Source: Clostridia bacterium (GTDB taxonomy: Bacteria > Bacillota > Clostridia > Oscillospirales > CAG-272). From it: 64,000 bases of DNA. Both the position numbers and the translations under genes were made by a program. The notes below the pieces were generated by a model, which did no database searches, was not told where the DNA came from, and worked only from the letters and a program-made list of their open reading frames with translations. The first letter of the stretch is position 1, and each line of letters opens with the position of its first letter. The DNA is taken from the NCBI GenBank assembly GCA_017446155.1, contig JAFSRI010000001.1:1-64000 (forward strand), read 5' to 3'. Shown here one piece after another: positions 29,725 through 39,221 of this stretch.

Positions 29725-30379
29725 ATTTTGTTCTTTCACCGAATATACCCGTGCCTATGCGGATAATGTCAGCCCCCTCAGCCAACGCCTCGCGATAACT
29801 TTCCGTCATCCCCATGGAAAGAATGGGAGAAATAAAATATTCTGCGTTTTTGTCTTTAAGCTGTCTTAAATAACGGAAATATCCGCGGCGTTCGTCATCG
29901 CTGTCACACCTCGGGGCAACTGTCATCAGTCCTCGAAGCACCACCCCGTCAAGCTCCGAAATCTCCGCCAGAAGCTCAGGGAGCTCATCCGGCATAACAC
30001 CGCTTTTTTGCGGTTCGCGTCCGGTGTTCACCTCAATAAGTATCTCGGTCTTTATCCCCGCTTTGATACTCCGTCGGCTTATTTCCTCGGCAAGCGGAAC
30101 AGAGTCAACCGACTCTATCATTTTGACTTTGCCTATGAGATACTTTACCTTGTTCTTTTGAAGCGTACCTATAAAATGCACCTCTGCTCCGCCGAAATAC
30201 GGCTCGTGAAGCAAAAACTCCTGTACTCTGTTTTCGCCTAAAAGATCAAGCCCGCACTTTTTGACTGCATATTTAATCTCATCGCCCGTGCGTGTTTTTA
30301 CCACGCCCATAAGGCGCGCCCGCGGATAGTCTTTCATATCATCGCGGAGTTTTTTTATGTTTTCAGCAATTTTTTCCAT
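29723..30379 (-). CDS. ylmE: PLP homeostasis protein (YggS/YlmE family)
   Basis: This 218-residue pyridoxal-phosphate-binding protein keeps PLP and amino-acid pools in balance. The Schiff-base lysine is K28 in MGVVKTR; GENRVQEF and FIGTLQKNK are family motifs, and GMTESYREALAEGADIIRIGTGIFG closes the barrel. The ATG that directly follows the stop of the HlyD-like gene was chosen; an ATG eight codons earlier would overlap that gene by 23 bases. In Firmicutes ylmE commonly sits next to sepF, but here they are separated by about 7 kb. Confidence 0.92.
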   Translation of the reverse strand: MEKIAENIKKLRDDMKDYPRARLMGVVKTRTGDEIKYAVKKCGLDLLGENRVQEFLLHEPYFGGAEVHFIGTLQKNKVKYLIGKVKMIESVDSVPLAEEISRRSIKAGIKTEILIEVNTGREPQKSGVMPDELPELLAEISELDGVVLRGLMTVAPRCDSDDERRGYFRYLRQLKDKNAEYFISPILSMGMTESYREALAEGADIIRIGTGIFGERTK

Positions 30380-30380
30380 G

Positions 30381-31616
30381 TTATCCCACGATTTTCCCGT
30401 CATAGAGGTTTTTTTCGTTTATTACCACAAGGTCATTTAACGCAATCGCCGGCATCTCCCCGGACGTTTCCCCGTTCACAAGATACAGCCCGTCAAGCTC
30501 CCAGACGATATTCACCTCACGAAGCCGCGCCACACCCTTTTTGAATATGTAAACGCAGGTGCGCCCGTCTATCATTCTGACAGCCGTCACCGGCACACAA
30601 AGCCCTTTATACGTCTGCCTGACAGCGCGCACGCTTTGAAATCTTGTCATTTCAAACGACGGCGGTACCTCAGACGAGGAAAATCGCAGCACTACCGCAC
30701 CGCTTTCGTAGTCAACGAGCTTGCTTTCGAGCTTCATATTTATCACATCCGAGCAGGCGTTTCCGATAAACGTGCAAGCATAATATGTATCTGTCAAAAA
30801 ACCGTCGCTTTTCTCAACGTCTGTCTTACAGACGAAATACCACCGAAAGTCCGTCATTAAAGCCCCTATGGCATTTTCATGTTCACGGGGCGCCATGTTT
30901 GTCATCTCGTCGAAGTTTGCGGGAGTGAGATACAGCGCGTCGTTGTACGTCATCATGCCCTCATATCCGTCGCTGTGCGAATAAAATATGCCCGAGCTTT
31001 CGGCATAAACCGTTTCATATACCGACCCAAGCGAGCGCCTGAGCGCGTCACGTTGAAGATTAAGCGACGCTATCTGCGCCCCAAAGTCACTTTCACCCTT
31101 TGCGGCAAGTTCGCGCTTATTCATGAGTATCGTCAGCTCCTCGCTGTGAACTTTTACCCACGAGTATTCGCCAGCCGCCGTTTTTTCAACTATCTGCAAA
31201 CGCAGTGCGTTTATCTGTGCGTCAAGCTCGCCCACCGACGTTTTGCTCGTCAGCGCGCTCTTTTCAAGTATATATATCTCGCGGTCAACGGAAGCAAGTT
31301 GAGAGGCGGTGTCATCGTCTTTTTTTGAATAAACCGCGGCAACCGCAGCTCCGGCGTTCACCTTTTCACCGTTGGAGAACATCCTCTCGACCGAACCCGA
31401 TCCGGATACCAAAAGCGCCTTATCGTCCTTAAAAATAAACCCGGAAAACACCTCGGTATCATCAAATTCCGCTTCTTTTACCGCATACAATTCGGTTTTC
31501 GGAACAAAATTAACAACAATGTGATAAATAAGATATACGGCGGCAAGCGCGGACAAAACCGAATAGAGCACTATCCTTCCGACTTTGCTGCCGAAAAACC
31601 GTTTCACGCCGTTCAT
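30381..31616 (-). CDS. HlyD-like membrane-anchored protein of the ylmE/sepF neighbourhood
   Basis: This 411-residue protein has one N-terminal TM helix (about residues 13-37) and a large extracellular part with a lipoyl-like hairpin (VSGSGSVERMFSNGEKVNAGAAVAAVY in pieces), a coiled coil (residues 95-205) and a C-terminal beta domain. This is the layout of HlyD-family adaptors, but no ABC exporter is nearby. The ATG after GGGAGG was chosen over one six codons upstream. In Clostridia proteins of this kind are often found next to ylmE and sepF, suggesting a role at the division site. Confidence 0.7.
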   Translation of the reverse strand: MNGVKRFFGSKVGRIVLYSVLSALAAVYLIYHIVVNFVPKTELYAVKEAEFDDTEVFSGFIFKDDKALLVSGSGSVERMFSNGEKVNAGAAVAAVYSKKDDDTASQLASVDREIYILEKSALTSKTSVGELDAQINALRLQIVEKTAAGEYSWVKVHSEELTILMNKRELAAKGESDFGAQIASLNLQRDALRRSLGSVYETVYAESSGIFYSHSDGYEGMMTYNDALYLTPANFDEMTNMAPREHENAIGALMTDFRWYFVCKTDVEKSDGFLTDTYYACTFIGNACSDVINMKLESKLVDYESGAVVLRFSSSEVPPSFEMTRFQSVRAVRQTYKGLCVPVTAVRMIDGRTCVYIFKKGVARLREVNIVWELDGLYLVNGETSGEMPAIALNDLVVINEKNLYDGKIVG

Positions 31617-31637
31617 ATGCCGCCTCCCTTTCATTTT

Positions 31638-32582
31638 TTAAAGGTTATTATCTATAATATCAGTCGCACGCTCAAAAAGTTCTTCTTGCGTTTTACATTC
31701 GTCGGGATAAAGCCAATTTATCCCGTCCATTCGTCTGAGCCACGTCAGTTGCCGTTTTGCATATCTTCTGGTACCGAGCTTTATCTGTTCAACAGCTTCT
31801 TCAAGCGAGATCTTGCCCGTTATGCATTCACGCATCTCTTTATATCCGATAGCTTGCCCTGCGGTCGTGTCTTCGCCGAGGTATCCGCCGGCAATAAGCG
31901 ACGCCACCTCATCTTCAAGGCCTTGCTCTATCATAGCGTCAACGCGCTCATTTATACGATTGTATAAAACAGCTCTTTCCCTGTAATCAAGCGCAATAAT
32001 GACGCTTTCATACGGGTTGTTTTTCTCGGCAGCTTGCTTATCCCATTCGGTTTTTGTAAGCCCCGTCGTCTTGTATATTTCAAGCGCGCGAATGACACGG
32101 CGCACATTGTTTTCGTGAATTTTTTCCGCCGCCTCGGGATCGATCTCTCTTAGCATCTCGTACAGGCACCCGCTGCCGCGCTGCTCCGCCAGCGCGGCGA
32201 GCGTGCGGCGGTAGTCGTCATCCGTGTTCACTTCCCCGAAATCGAGGTTGCCGAGTATGCTCGATAAATACAGCCCTGTGCCGCCGCACAACAGCGCGCG
32301 TTTACCGCGCGCGCGGGTGCCGAGAATAACCTCATGCGCTGCTTTACAAAATTCAGCGGCGGAAAAATTCTCGCTCGGGTCGCATATGTCTATCATATGA
32401 TGCCTTACGCGCGCTTGCTCGTCCTTTGTCGGCTTTGCGGTCCCTATGTCCATTCCCCGATAAATCTGCATAGAGTCAAGCGAAATAAGCTCGCAATCGT
32501 ATTTTTCACAGAGCATAAGCGCAAGCGCGCTTTTGCCGGACGCCGTCGGCCCGGCTACTGCAATTATTTTTTCATTCATCAT
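31638..32582 (-). CDS. miaA: tRNA dimethylallyltransferase MiaA
   Basis: This 314-residue enzyme adds an isopentenyl group from DMAPP to A37 of tRNAs that read UNN codons. The P-loop GPTASGKS is at residues 11-18; DSMQIYRGMDIGTAKP and the C-terminal TRRYAKRQLTWLRR are typical. It heads a three-gene unit with the HlyD-like protein (21 bp gap) and ylmE. About 275 bp separate it from queA upstream; no clear terminator was found there. Confidence 0.95.
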   Translation of the reverse strand: MMNEKIIAVAGPTASGKSALALMLCEKYDCELISLDSMQIYRGMDIGTAKPTKDEQARVRHHMIDICDPSENFSAAEFCKAAHEVILGTRARGKRALLCGGTGLYLSSILGNLDFGEVNTDDDYRRTLAALAEQRGSGCLYEMLREIDPEAAEKIHENNVRRVIRALEIYKTTGLTKTEWDKQAAEKNNPYESVIIALDYRERAVLYNRINERVDAMIEQGLEDEVASLIAGGYLGEDTTAGQAIGYKEMRECITGKISLEEAVEQIKLGTRRYAKRQLTWLRRMDGINWLYPDECKTQEELFERATDIIDNNL

Positions 32583-32857
32583 TAAAAATCCAGCGTTTAC
32601 CTGCGTTTTTTGTTTTTATACACATGTATACAATTCGTTTGTACATGGAAATGTTTTTTGCTTGTCACCTTTATTGCCACATTATAGTCGTATATTCGAG
32701 TTACTATGGAAATGAACACAATCGATTGGCATTATATTGCACAAAAAAACATTAAAAGTTTTCCTAACCTTACCGTAGACGAGTATGATTTGCATTCACA
32801 AGATTTCTTCGACCAACGACAACTCTGAACCTCGAAGCAACAAAGCATTGCTGAAAA

Positions 32858-33928
32858 TTATTTTATCAGCATCGCGTCCCCGAACGAGAAAAATCTGTAC
32901 TTGTCATTTACCGCCTCTTCATATGCGCGCATCACATTCTCTTTTCCTGCAAGGGCGGACACAAGCATAACGAGCGTGCTTTCCGGCAAATGAAAATTTG
33001 TTATAAGCATGTCAGTCGCCTTGAATTTATATCCGGGATAAATAAATATTCCCGTGTCGTCACACATTGTGTGAACGACACCGTTTTCGTCCGAAGCGCT
33101 TTCGAGCGTGCGGCAAGAGGTAGTGCCGCAACATACTACCCTGCCGCCCGACGCACGCGCCGAGTTTATAATATCGGCGCTTTCTCGGCTTACAGTGAAA
33201 AATTCGCTGTGCATAATGTGGTCGGTTATTTTCTCGGCTTTTACCGGACGGAAAGTTCCTAAGCCGACGTGAAGCATCACGGGGGCGATTTTCACGCCCA
33301 TTTCTCTTATTTTGTCGAGCAGCTCCTCGGTAAAATGCAACCCCGCCGTCGGCGCCGCCGCCGAGCCTTCTTCGTTTGCATAAACCGTTTGGTAATCGCC
33401 GTTGTTTTTCAGCTCTTCCGTTATATACGGCGGAAGCGGCATTTTGCCTATCTCGTCTAAAATCGAGAACAACGTTTCGCCGCCGTTCTTGTCATATTCA
33501 AACTTAACTATTCGATTTCCGTCCTCAATTATCTCCTCTATCACCGCCATCAGTTTTCCGTCGCCGAACTCTACTTCCGTTCCTTTTTTCAGCCGACGCC
33601 CGGGACGCACGAGCACTTCCCAACGGTCGAGCTCTCTTTGTCTGAGCAGAAGAAACTCGACGTTTGCCTGCCCTTCGCCGCACTTTTTGCCGTAAATACG
33701 CGCGGGAATTACTTTTGAATCGTTTATAACAAGCACGTCGCCCGGCTTTAAAAATTCCGTTATGTCGCGAAAAATTTTATGCTCGGTTTTCCCGGTTTTT
33801 TTGTCGAGCACAAGCAGTCTTGCGGCATCTCTCGGTTCGCACGGATGCTGAGCTATGAGTTCTTTCGGCAAATCGAAATAAAAATCCGACGTTTTAAGTT
33901 CCGTTTCACTGAGTATATTTTTTATCAT
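32858..33928 (-). CDS. queA: S-adenosylmethionine:tRNA ribosyltransferase-isomerase QueA
   Basis: This 356-residue enzyme transfers the ribosyl part of SAM to preQ1-tRNA to form epoxyqueuosine. Signature stretches include [22 protein letters not shown] at the N-terminus, [12 protein letters not shown] and [10 protein letters not shown]. The length is standard. It overlaps the HAD phosphatase gene by ATGA. No tgt gene follows, so the other queuosine genes lie elsewhere. Confidence 0.95.
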   Translation of the reverse strand: MIKNILSETELKTSDFYFDLPKELIAQHPCEPRDAARLLVLDKKTGKTEHKIFRDITEFLKPGDVLVINDSKVIPARIYGKKCGEGQANVEFLLLRQRELDRWEVLVRPGRRLKKGTEVEFGDGKLMAVIEEIIEDGNRIVKFEYDKNGGETLFSILDEIGKMPLPPYITEELKNNGDYQTVYANEEGSAAAPTAGLHFTEELLDKIREMGVKIAPVMLHVGLGTFRPVKAEKITDHIMHSEFFTVSRESADIINSARASGGRVVCCGTTSCRTLESASDENGVVHTMCDDTGIFIYPGYKFKATDMLITNFHLPESTLVMLVSALAGKENVMRAYEEAVNDKYRFFSFGDAMLIK

Positions 33929-34779
33929 AGCGATCTTTCCCCGTCCATTATTTCCTCAATTTTATCTATTGCGTCGGCAACCGCGCCGTATTTTGCATGG
34001 CAAAGCCGAACGCCGCAAATCTCTTTGATGCCATCCGTTGCATTTTCAGGACACATCGCAATGTCAGAGGCAAGCAACATATCGCGGTCGTTGTCAAAAT
34101 CTCCGATTCCGCAAAGGCGCATTTTCCCGTATTTTTCTTCATATGTGCTTTTCAGATATTTAAGCTGACTCGCCTTGCTTATCCCATGCGGTAACAGCTC
34201 CATCAGGTGCACCGCCGAGCGAGTATATCCGAACATCGGAAATTCCTTTTTCATCTGCTCGAAAACGTCCAGCATATACGGGATGTCGTCGGACGTAAAA
34301 ACAACCTTAAAATACCCCTCTCCGTCAAACTTATCAAAAGGAACTATGCGCGTGGAAAGACCAAGCATATTCATCTTTCTCATGCTTTCTTTTATCACTT
34401 CGTCCTCTTCACGAATAAGAAAGCCCCCGCGGTCGGTTATTCTCCACCCGATGCGGTCGCGGCTTATATCGTCTATCCTGTGCAGAAATTCAAGCGTCGT
34501 CTTGCCGTCAAGATACGTCGGATTGCTAATTGTGTCCGTCTGTGCGTCATAGCAGTATGCGCCGTTGCAAAGCACGCATGGCATGTTGCAAAGCTCTTTG
34601 AGATTTGGAATTATCATATAAATGTCTTTATGATTTCTTCCCGATGAAAACGCAAAACGTCCGCCGTTTTCGATAAAGTATTTTATTCTTTCTTCATTTC
34701 TGTCGTTTTCCATGCCGCCGTGCCAAATATACGTTCCGTCAATATCGGAGGCAATCATTATATTCTCAAATTTTTTCAT
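33925..34779 (-). CDS. HAD-superfamily phosphatase, Cof type
   Basis: This 284-residue haloacid-dehalogenase hydrolase has motif [10 protein letters not shown] (nucleophile and acid/base aspartates at residues 10-14), motif III with a lysine in [12 protein letters not shown] and motif [14 protein letters not shown], with the C2 cap between. This is the Cof/IIB class, which acts on sugar phosphates and flavin or pyridoxal phosphates. The ATG after GAGAGGTG was chosen; an upstream in-frame ATG would extend into rluD. The substrate cannot be told. Confidence 0.82.
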   Translation of the reverse strand: MKKFENIMIASDIDGTYIWHGGMENDRNEERIKYFIENGGRFAFSSGRNHKDIYMIIPNLKELCNMPCVLCNGAYCYDAQTDTISNPTYLDGKTTLEFLHRIDDISRDRIGWRITDRGGFLIREEDEVIKESMRKMNMLGLSTRIVPFDKFDGEGYFKVVFTSDDIPYMLDVFEQMKKEFPMFGYTRSAVHLMELLPHGISKASQLKYLKSTYEEKYGKMRLCGIGDFDNDRDMLLASDIAMCPENATDGIKEICGVRLCHAKYGAVADAIDKIEEIMDGERSL

Positions 34780-34783
34780 ATAT

Positions 34784-35713
34784 TCACCTCTCGTTTTTGC
34801 GAAACGCGGCAAGCGTTTTTTCAAAATACTGCGGCAGAGAACATTCAAAACGCATTCTCTCGCCGGTTCTCGGGTGAGTAAGTTCCAGTTCTTTTGCGTG
34901 CAGGCACTGCCCGTTCAGTCCCGCGCCGTATTTTCTCTCCACAGGGTTTTTGCTCTGCCCGTAAAGTGCGTCGCCGAGTATCGGATGACCGATGCTCTGC
35001 AAATGTACCCTTATCTGGTGAGTTCTTCCCGTTTCAAGTCGACATTTTACATAGCTTGCGCCGGCGTCAAAAATCTCTATCGGCTCTATATGTGTCGTGG
35101 CTTCTCTGCCTCCCGCCACTATCGCCATCTTTTTCCTGTCCGTCGGGCAACGTCCTATCGGCTTGTCAACCGTTCTCGGCTCGTCTATCTTGCCAAGCGC
35201 TATCGCGTGATAAATTCTTGACACGTCGTGAGTTTTAAGTTGTTCCGAAAGTGACAGATGCGCCGCGTCGTTCTTTGCAACCACAAGCAGACCGCTCGTG
35301 TCTTTGTCTATTCGGTGAACAATTCCGGGTCTTACCACACCGCCGATGCCGGAAAGCGAATCTCCGCAATGGTAAAGCAACGCCGACACAAGCGTTCCCG
35401 TATAATTTCCGGCTGCGGGATGGACGACCATTCCCTGCGGCTTGTCTATCACGATTATATCCCCGTCCTCGTAAACAATATCGAGCGGGATATTCTCCGC
35501 GCAAGCCTCACAGCTTTTAAGCGGCGGATATTCCACCTCCACCTCGTCGCCTTCTTTTACGCGATAATTTTTCTCTTTTTCACACCCATTCACCTTCACG
35601 CATCCGTCGCCAATAAACTTCTGCGCCTGAGAACGTGTTATCTCCTCCGACTCGGACAAAAAAACGTCGAGCCGTTCACCCGAGGTATCCGGACCGACGT
35701 TAAGTTTCGTCAT
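34784..35713 (-). CDS. rluD: 23S rRNA pseudouridine synthase RluD family
   Basis: This 309-residue enzyme modifies uridines in helix 69 of 23S rRNA if orthologous to RluD. It has an S4 domain (residues 12-60) and the catalytic HRIDKDTSG with D136. GRTHQIRVHLQSIGHPI is also typical. The start overlaps lspA by 14 bases. The lspA-rluD order is conserved in Firmicutes, which supports the RluD assignment over RluC. Confidence 0.92.
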   Translation of the reverse strand: MTKLNVGPDTSGERLDVFLSESEEITRSQAQKFIGDGCVKVNGCEKEKNYRVKEGDEVEVEYPPLKSCEACAENIPLDIVYEDGDIIVIDKPQGMVVHPAAGNYTGTLVSALLYHCGDSLSGIGGVVRPGIVHRIDKDTSGLLVVAKNDAAHLSLSEQLKTHDVSRIYHAIALGKIDEPRTVDKPIGRCPTDRKKMAIVAGGREATTHIEPIEIFDAGASYVKCRLETGRTHQIRVHLQSIGHPILGDALYGQSKNPVERKYGAGLNGQCLHAKELELTHPRTGERMRFECSLPQYFEKTLAAFRKNER

Positions 35714-36221
35714 TTTTGTTTTCCTCCGTTACAGAGTTTGTCTTTTCTTCTTTCTTTTTCTTTTCGTCCCTGAAAAGAGTCTTATCGAAAAATATAACGT
35801 AAACAAGCATCATCGCCGCGCCTATCGTGACGCAACAGTCGGCTATGTTGAACACGGGAAATTCCACAAACTGAAAGTTGATAAAATCGACAACCGAGCC
35901 GTAAAAAACACGGTCGATCATGTTTCCTATCGCTCCGCCCCAAATGAGTGAAAGCGAAATGCCGAATAGCTTATGCACTTTGCCGTATTTATAAAGAATA
36001 AAAGGTATGGCGATTATTGCGATCGACGTCAGCACCATAAACACCCAGCGGCTGTCGCTGAACATACCCCATGCCGCGCCGGTGTTTCTTATATACCGAA
36101 ACTCGATAAGCCCCGGAAGAAACGCCGCCGTATCATAAAGCGCCATATTTGCCATAACTATGCGTTTTGAAATAAAATCCGCTATCACCGATACGACGGC
36201 GATGATGATCCATAAAATCAT
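35700..36221 (-). CDS. lspA: Lipoprotein signal peptidase
   Basis: This 173-residue aspartic membrane protease cuts signal peptides from diacylated prolipoproteins, such as the serpins in this window. Four TM helices are visible, with the catalytic aspartates D103 (GNMIDRV) and D128 (NIADCCV). The C-terminus carries a longer charged tail than usual (about 25 Lys/Glu/Asn-rich residues). It sits between divIVA and rluD, the common order. Confidence 0.95.
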   Translation of the reverse strand: MILWIIIAVVSVIADFISKRIVMANMALYDTAAFLPGLIEFRYIRNTGAAWGMFSDSRWVFMVLTSIAIIAIPFILYKYGKVHKLFGISLSLIWGGAIGNMIDRVFYGSVVDFINFQFVEFPVFNIADCCVTIGAAMMLVYVIFFDKTLFRDEKKKKEEKTNSVTEENKNDET

Positions 36222-36240
36222 TTGTTAAAAATCCTTTCGG

Positions 36241-37110
36241 TCATTGTGCGTCGGAAAGTTCACCCGTGCCGAGGTCGAAATCAAAACTCATTTGCACGGC
36301 GGAAGAAAGATCCATAGCTACCGGCGAGCTGTACTCGTCTATAAGGCTTATAACGTCCTTCTTTTTGTTGCTTTGCTTTTTTCTCTTTTTCGCAGGAGAA
36401 CTCTTCTCTGACGCGTTTTCGTCAGCCGCTGCGACCTCCGTCCTCTGCTCTGTTTTATTTTCGTGAACTTTCATCGGTTCCGAATCGAACACAACGGTAT
36501 CCGATAGCACCTCGTTTTCAATCGGTTCTTCCTTTATATCGTCGGTGAAATCTTGCAGCGAAATACCGAACTCCTCGGAAACGTCCTGCGACATTTTCTC
36601 CACTACTTTTTCGACATACTGCTCCGGGCTGAGATCTTCCTCGTACTCGAAAACGGGCGAGAGCTGTTCAATAAGTTCTATATGCAGGCGGTATCTTTCG
36701 TAAAGCTCGTTTTTAAACTTAAAAATGTTCTGCGAAATACTGTCCAGTGCGTTTTTCTGGTTTTCGACCTTGTCCTTAAAACTGCGCAAAATTTTGTCGC
36801 AGCTCTTTTTTATGGAAGAAAGAATGGCGTCGGAACGTTCATAAGCGTCGGAAACTATTTTGTCGGCGGCGGCGCGCGCCGTTTCAAGCGTGCGTTTAAC
36901 CTGCTCTTCCTGCATTTCAAGGTTCGATAGGCGATCTTTTGCGTCGGCATAAAGATGCTCCAACTCCGCTTTTTCGCGGTAAAGCTCCGAATAGTTTTCC
37001 GTTATCTCGCCTATGTATTTATCGACAGCGGCGGTGTCATATCCGCGAAACGCCTTCGGAAAATCGCGTTTTATAACGTCTGTTTGAGAATTGTCGTCCA
37101 TCTCGGCCAT
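36241..37110 (-). CDS. divIVA: Cell division protein DivIVA
   Basis: This 289-residue coiled-coil protein recognises curved membrane at poles and septa. The N-terminal lipid-binding domain includes IKRDFPKAFRGYDTAAVDKYI (in pieces, residues 13-33); two coiled coils follow (35-75 and about 90-160). A Lys-rich segment (SSPAKKRKKQSNKKKD) near residue 240 precedes the tail. The protein is longer than in Bacillus (164 residues). It lies between sepF and lspA. Confidence 0.92.
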   Translation of the reverse strand: MAEMDDNSQTDVIKRDFPKAFRGYDTAAVDKYIGEITENYSELYREKAELEHLYADAKDRLSNLEMQEEQVKRTLETARAAADKIVSDAYERSDAILSSIKKSCDKILRSFKDKVENQKNALDSISQNIFKFKNELYERYRLHIELIEQLSPVFEYEEDLSPEQYVEKVVEKMSQDVSEEFGISLQDFTDDIKEEPIENEVLSDTVVFDSEPMKVHENKTEQRTEVAAADENASEKSSPAKKRKKQSNKKKDVISLIDEYSSPVAMDLSSAVQMSFDFDLGTGELSDAQ

Positions 37111-37160
37111 GCGCTCCCTTCAAAAAAATATCCGACGATTTTTATGTCCAATAAAACTCG

Positions 37161-37178
37161 ACGGGGCTTTCGCCCCGT
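37161..37178 (-). terminator. Hairpin between sepF and divIVA
   Basis: ACGGGGC-TTTC-GCCCCGT forms a 7-bp GC-rich hairpin. On the minus strand it is followed by CGAGTTTTATT, a weak T-run, so it may only partly end transcription after sepF and set the ratio of sepF to divIVA. Confidence 0.5.
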
Positions 37179-37205
37179 TGAATTATCAATGTGTGTTTTT
37201 GCTTA

Positions 37206-37673
37206 TCAATAAAGTGTGTCGCCGGTGAACTGTGCGGGTTGAGGCGCGACCTCGCTCGGCTGAGCGGAAACGGTGTCGCTTGACGCACGCATCTGATCTC
37301 CCGTTACGTCAACGTTGTTGGGAGTGATAACGAACGTGTTATTGGCAACTCTTTTAAGCTGACCGCCGATGGAATATGCAACGCCGGAAAGGAAATCGAG
37401 GATTCTTCTTGCGGTTTCCTTGTTGGTTGCTTCAAGATTGAGCACAACCGTACGGTTGTTGAGAAGGTGGTCGGCGATCTGTCTGGAATTTACGAAATTG
37501 TCGGGTCTTACAACTTTAAGTTCGATAGCGGATGAAGTGATGCTCATCGCTCTGCTCGACTGAGTATTCGTCATGGGTTCGGCGTCGTATTCGTCGCCTA
37601 CCGGATCCATGTAATCCTCTTCCGTGTTATCCGTGCCGTTTACCATGTCCTTGATCTTGTTCCAAAGTCCCAT
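37206..37673 (-). CDS. sepF: Cell division protein SepF
   Basis: This 155-residue protein links the FtsZ ring to the membrane. The N-terminal amphipathic helix (MGLWNKIKDMVNG) and the SepF core (residues 50-130, with VVRPDNFVNSRQIADHLLNNRTVVLNL in pieces and FLSGVAYSIGGQLKRV) are both clear. It has its own promoter and heads the division block on the minus strand. The usual neighbours ylmG and ylmH are missing between it and divIVA. Confidence 0.94.
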   Translation of the reverse strand: MGLWNKIKDMVNGTDNTEEDYMDPVGDEYDAEPMTNTQSSRAMSITSSAIELKVVRPDNFVNSRQIADHLLNNRTVVLNLEATNKETARRILDFLSGVAYSIGGQLKRVANNTFVITPNNVDVTGDQMRASSDTVSAQPSEVAPQPAQFTGDTLY

Positions 37674-37762
37674 TTTATACCTCCGAAAATATGTATTTGA
37701 ATATTTATTTTTTTCATAGTCATCTCAGGGTGGTTACTCCCCGAACATTTTACTGTTAATAT

Positions 37763-37792
37763 ATTATAACATAGTATCTTGTCAATTTGCAA
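37763..37792 (-). promoter_or_regulatory. Promoter of sepF
   Basis: TATAAT at the -10 pairs with TTGCAA at 18 bp; a consensus TTGACA (37780-37785) pairs with TATATT downstream at 16 bp. Two overlapping promoters are possible. The rest of the roughly 330-bp gap upstream of sepF shows no gene. Confidence 0.55.
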
Positions 37793-37953
37793 TCCGTTTT
37801 TCACAAAAAATTTTATTTTTTTACACATTTTTTCGCTCGGTTTTCCTTTTTCTGTAAGCGAAACGTTAAAAAACATTATCATCCGGCTTAATGTGAACAT
37901 TTCCATCCGAATTTGCCCTCGGAAAACGTCTTTTTATGCGATTTTTTATGCTG

Positions 37954-37989
37954 AAAAAAATAATCCCGCGGGAGTTTCCCGCGGGATTA
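37954..37989 (-). terminator. Intrinsic terminator of the two-TM protein gene
   Basis: A perfect 13-bp stem (TAATCCCGCGGGA with its complement) closes over three bases and is followed by T6 on the minus strand. It lies 14 bases after the stop codon and upstream of sepF. Confidence 0.9.
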
Positions 37990-38003
37990 AGCGATTGTAT
38001 TTT

Positions 38004-38276
38004 TCAGTTTCCGACGCTGCTCAACATCTGAGTTACCTTATCGACAACGCCGCCGAGGCCGCCCGTGATAAACACGATAGCCACGATAATAAGCGCGATG
38101 ATAATGATGCAGAAATACGAACGGGCGAAATTTCTGCGGTTGATGTTGCTGCTGCTCAGCGAAAAAACAATGAGAAAAATGAAACCGACGATCGGGATAG
38201 AAAAGAGGATCTGATAGCCGAAATATCCCCACATACCTATGGGTTTGTATTGGTCCGGAATGCTGTTCTGATTCAT
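38004..38276 (-). CDS. Small two-TM membrane protein of unknown function
   Basis: This 90-residue protein has the pattern PIGMWGYFGYQILFSIPIVG, then a TM helix, a short polar loop with SSSNINRRNFARSYFC and a second TM helix. Close relatives with the same loop are common in Clostridia but have no known function. It lies 25 bp downstream of upp and ends in a strong terminator, so the two share a transcript. Confidence 0.65.
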   Translation of the reverse strand: MNQNSIPDQYKPIGMWGYFGYQILFSIPIVGFIFLIVFSLSSSNINRRNFARSYFCIIIIALIIVAIVFITGGLGGVVDKVTQMLSSVGN

Positions 38277-38301
38277 GATTCTGCCCCCTTGATATAATTA
38301 T

Positions 38302-38931
38302 TTATTTTGTTCCAAACAGTCTGTCGCCCGCGTCTCCGAGGCCCGGCAAAATATATGCGTTCTCGTTGAGTCTGTCGTCAACTGACGCCACGTATATATC
38401 AACGTCGGGGTGCGTTTCCTGAACTTTCTTTATGCCCTCGGGAACGGCGACCAGACACATAAGGCGAATGTTGTTACAGCCGCGTTTTTTAAGCATTGTG
38501 ATGGCATCCGCGGCACTGCCACCCGTTGCAAGCATTGGGTCGACGACGATAACGAGTCTTTCGCTTACGTCCGGCGGCAGCTTGCAATAGTACTCTACCG
38601 GGAGATGTGTTTCGGGGTCACGGTAAAGACCGATATGTCCGACTTTGGCGACGGGAACAAGCTCCATGATACCGTCCACCATTCCGAGCCCCGCGCGGAG
38701 TATCGGAACGATCGCTATTTTCTTACCGGAAATGACCTTTGCCGTCATTTTCTGCATCGGAGTTTCGATCTCAACGTCGTCAAGCGGCAAATCGCGCGTA
38801 ACTTCATATCCCATAAGCGTCGAGATCTCACGGAGAAGTTGACGAAAATCCTTAGGTCCTGTGCCTATCATTCTCATGTGAGTGAGCTTGTGTTGAATAA
38901 GCGGATGATTGATTACGTGAAGTTGGCTCAT
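38302..38931 (-). CDS. upp: Uracil phosphoribosyltransferase
   Basis: This 209-residue enzyme salvages uracil by joining it to PRPP to give UMP. The PRPP-binding loop [12 protein letters not shown] lies near residues 130-141 and the uracil-binding region with [12 protein letters not shown] is at the C-terminus. The length is normal. A hairpin (GTCCGC-N4-GCGGAC, 38948-38963) lies in its leader a few bases before the AGGAG site. Confidence 0.96.
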   Translation of the reverse strand: MSQLHVINHPLIQHKLTHMRMIGTGPKDFRQLLREISTLMGYEVTRDLPLDDVEIETPMQKMTAKVISGKKIAIVPILRAGLGMVDGIMELVPVAKVGHIGLYRDPETHLPVEYYCKLPPDVSERLVIVVDPMLATGGSAADAITMLKKRGCNNIRLMCLVAVPEGIKKVQETHPDVDIYVASVDDRLNENAYILPGLGDAGDRLFGTK

Positions 38932-38981
38932 TGTATATCTCCTGACTGTCCGCCTGCGCGGACGTTTTATTTTCGTAATAT

Positions 38982-39010
38982 ATTATACACTTCAATACTT
39001 TCAAATGCAA
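38982..39010 (-). promoter_or_regulatory. Promoter of upp
   Basis: TTGCAT and TATAAT are separated by 17 bp on the minus strand, about 50 bp upstream of the start codon. Confidence 0.6.
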
Positions 39011-39221
39011 TAGAAAAACAAGCGTTTTTTTACACAAAAATTTATGTTTTTGTTCTTTTCTTTCGGTTTTTGTAAACAAAATCGTTATTTTACATTTTTT
39101 CAAAACCGCCGGTGTGAACGCATATTTCGCCTACTGCCGTTTTTCCCGCTTTACATATTTATTCCCGATCAAATAAACGCTATACAAATATATTTCCGTT
39201 CATTCGGCGCGGACGAGCTTT

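Noticed and set aside
32706..32828. 40-codon plus-strand frame between queA and miaA (MEMNTIDWHYIAQKNIKSF...)
   Set aside because: The composition looks protein-like, but there is no ribosome binding site or promoter and the family is unknown; it could be a gene remnant at most.
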